Assembly (NCBI GenBank): GCA_902590355.1
Contig: CACIWI010000001.1
Location: 118,520 to 182,519, forward strand
From: an uncultured Prochlorococcus sp.
GTDB lineage: Bacteria > Cyanobacteriota > Cyanobacteriia > PCC-6307 > Cyanobiaceae
Reading direction: 5' to 3'
DNA length: 64,000 bases
Below are positions 62,414 through 64,000 of the stretch, in pieces; position 1 is the first letter of the stretch; each line of letters begins with the position of its first letter. The notes below the pieces were generated by a model. The model saw only the letters and a program-made list of their open reading frames with translations, made no database searches and had not been told where the DNA came from. A program made the translations under genes and the position numbers.

Positions 62414-63736
62414 ATGGAAAACAGACAAATTAATTTTTTTAAATCAAAAGACTTAAATACCGTTCTTAAACCATTTAAAAAAGGAACGGTAGTAAAAATT
62501 GACTCGTTTGATATTAGAGACAATCAAAATGAATTAAAAATAGGTTTATTTGGTTGGTATGCTATATGTCCTTCGAAAGAACTTAAAAAAAATAAGCTAT
62601 TTTATTTTTCACTCTATGATGAGCCTCTTGTTCTTTATAGAGATGAAAATAAAAACGTCAGGTGTATTAAAAATATTTGTCCACACAGGGGAGCCTCTTT
62701 TTTTGAAGGAACATTATCAGATGGGGTAATAACCTGTCCCTATCATGGAGCTAAATTCTCATCTGGTGGAAGTTGCCAAAATCTCGATAGAATAACATGC
62801 AGACATATAGTAGATAATAACTACGATAACTACGCCAAAAGAATTCACTTATCTCAATACAAAGCTTTAGAAAAGAATGGATATATTTTTGTACATTATT
62901 CTAAAAAATCTGACACTGATTTAAGCAATATAAGTGAAGATACACCAATAAGTAATTACGAATTATATGAAAATGGGTTTACGCACAAGGAATATGTATA
63001 TGAAGAGGTATTAGTTGACTTTAAATGTGATTGGTCAAGAATAATTGAAAATCACTTAGATATCCTTCATCTTTTTTGGGTTCATGGCGATACAATCCCT
63101 GATAAAGATGTTAATAAAAACGTTCTAGTTAGTTTTAACCAAAAAATTAATGTCACTCCCCAATACATTGAAAGTATTTATTACTACAAGAATGAACCTA
63201 CAAAAGAATTTATCCGGATAAAATACATACCACCAGGAAGAATACTAATTTATAAAGGTGATCCCTCTGCAGCAAGATATTTACAAGTTTTAGATCATAT
63301 TCCACTAGGAAGCAACAACGCAAGAGTAATAGTGAGACATTACAGAAAATTTTTAAAAAATAAACTATTTAATAACCTCATATTGTTTAAAGAGAATCAA
63401 AGAAAGATTTTTTATAAGATATTCGATGAGGATTATATGATTTTAAAAACACAAACATATAATCACAATATGGGATTTATAAATAAGGATGAAATAAAAT
63501 TATTGGGAGAAGATAGAATAATAAATTATTTTTGGAAATGGTACAAAAAGTCTGAAGATAAAGATGAACCATGGAAAAATAATATTAAGTCCCAAAATCT
63601 TGATGTATATGACAAAGTGATATTGAAATATCCTCCTGAGATAAAGAAATTAGAAATCGCAAATAACATGGATATCATTAGAAAAACATTTGTACGATTT
63701 GCTGCTCCTCTTTTATTTTTTATGTTAATAATATAA
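62414..63736 (+). CDS. Rieske [2Fe-2S] non-heme oxygenase, PaO/CAO-like
   Basis: C-X-H-X16-C-X2-H (CPHRGASFFEGTLSDGVITCPYH) and mononuclear iron motif D-X2-H-X4-H (DILHLFWVH). Confidence 0.88.
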   Translation: MENRQINFFKSKDLNTVLKPFKKGTVVKIDSFDIRDNQNELKIGLFGWYAICPSKELKKNKLFYFSLYDEPLVLYRDENKNVRCIKNICPHRGASFFEGTLSDGVITCPYHGAKFSSGGSCQNLDRITCRHIVDNNYDNYAKRIHLSQYKALEKNGYIFVHYSKKSDTDLSNISEDTPISNYELYENGFTHKEYVYEEVLVDFKCDWSRIIENHLDILHLFWVHGDTIPDKDVNKNVLVSFNQKINVTPQYIESIYYYKNEPTKEFIRIKYIPPGRILIYKGDPSAARYLQVLDHIPLGSNNARVIVRHYRKFLKNKLFNNLILFKENQRKIFYKIFDEDYMILKTQTYNHNMGFINKDEIKLLGEDRIINYFWKWYKKSEDKDEPWKNNIKSQNLDVYDKVILKYPPEIKKLEIANNMDIIRKTFVRFAAPLLFFMLII

Positions 63737-63739
63737 TTT

Positions 63740-63841
63740 ATGAAAAAAGTGGATAGACCTTCATGGTTGAATTGGCTATATCTTTTTATTTTTATTTTAA
63801 GCTCAATTCAATTGATTATATTTTGGAGTAATAAATTTTAG
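63740..63841 (+). CDS. Very small single-TM protein (33 aa)
   Basis: MKKVDRPSWLNWLYLFIFILSSIQLIIFWSNKF*; directly after Rieske gene and before ABC ATPase. Confidence 0.5.
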   Translation: MKKVDRPSWLNWLYLFIFILSSIQLIIFWSNKF

Positions 63842-63843
63842 TC

Positions 63844-64000
63844 TTGAATAAATATTGGTTTGACGCAAAAAATATAAATTGTTTTAAAAATGGCTTTAGA
63901 GTAATTAAAGATTTAAATTTAAAAATAGCGTATTCAGAGAATGTTATATTAATCGGGCCAAATGGTTCAGGTAAATCATCCTTAATTGAAATAATTAATA
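63844..64000 (+). CDS. ABC transporter ATP-binding protein, 3' truncated by window edge
   Basis: (L)NKYWFDAKNINCFKNGFRVIKDLNLKIAYSENVILIGPNGSGKSSLIEIIN with Walker A; TTG start. Confidence 0.85.
   Translation, partial: MNKYWFDAKNINCFKNGFRVIKDLNLKIAYSENVILIGPNGSGKSSLIEIIN

Noticed and set aside
1-64000. CRISPR arrays, prophage, transposons or IS elements
   Set aside because: No regularly spaced repeats, transposase/integrase motifs or phage structural genes seen by eye; a repeat-finder run would be needed to exclude short or diverged elements.

Overview
AT-rich, gene-dense 64 kb window whose gene content (psb28, gun4, glnA, ure/urt cluster, PAM68 and DUF1816/DUF1830/DUF3082 proteins, many tiny ORFs) looks like a picocyanobacterium, most probably high-light Prochlorococcus; this is inferred from content only. 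Positions 1-58 kb are mostly core genes: pyk, lspA, tadA, glnA, secDF, pdhB, ispE, rsmA, umuDC, dnaG, ruvA, rpsO, dnaE, gatA, carA, trpD, msrA, tRNA-Pro(GGG), uppP, a glucosylglycerate synthesis/turnover cluster, urease and the urea ABC transporter. Positions 58.3-64 kb are an accessory-like stretch of small orphan ORFs, a ribbon-helix-helix-like gene, and a Rieske oxygenase followed by an ABC ATPase that runs off the window. Main points worth a second look: (1) an intact STAS-domain gene with no ATG/GTG/TTG start, absent from the ORF track, apparently starting at ATC behind GGAGG; (2) a decayed small secreted-protein gene at 42.2-42.5 kb; (3) two near-identical NtcA-type promoters (GTTACG-N2-TGATAC, exactly 22 nt, TAN3T) at glnA and urtA; (4) a HEXXH protein behind a LexA-boxed umuDC; (5) a complete glucosylglycerate cycle next to urease; (6) a Rieske oxygenase/small TM/ABC module; (7) an RHH-like gene flanked by inverted copies of AAGTGTTGCA. 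I found no convincing CRISPR array, prophage or transposase.
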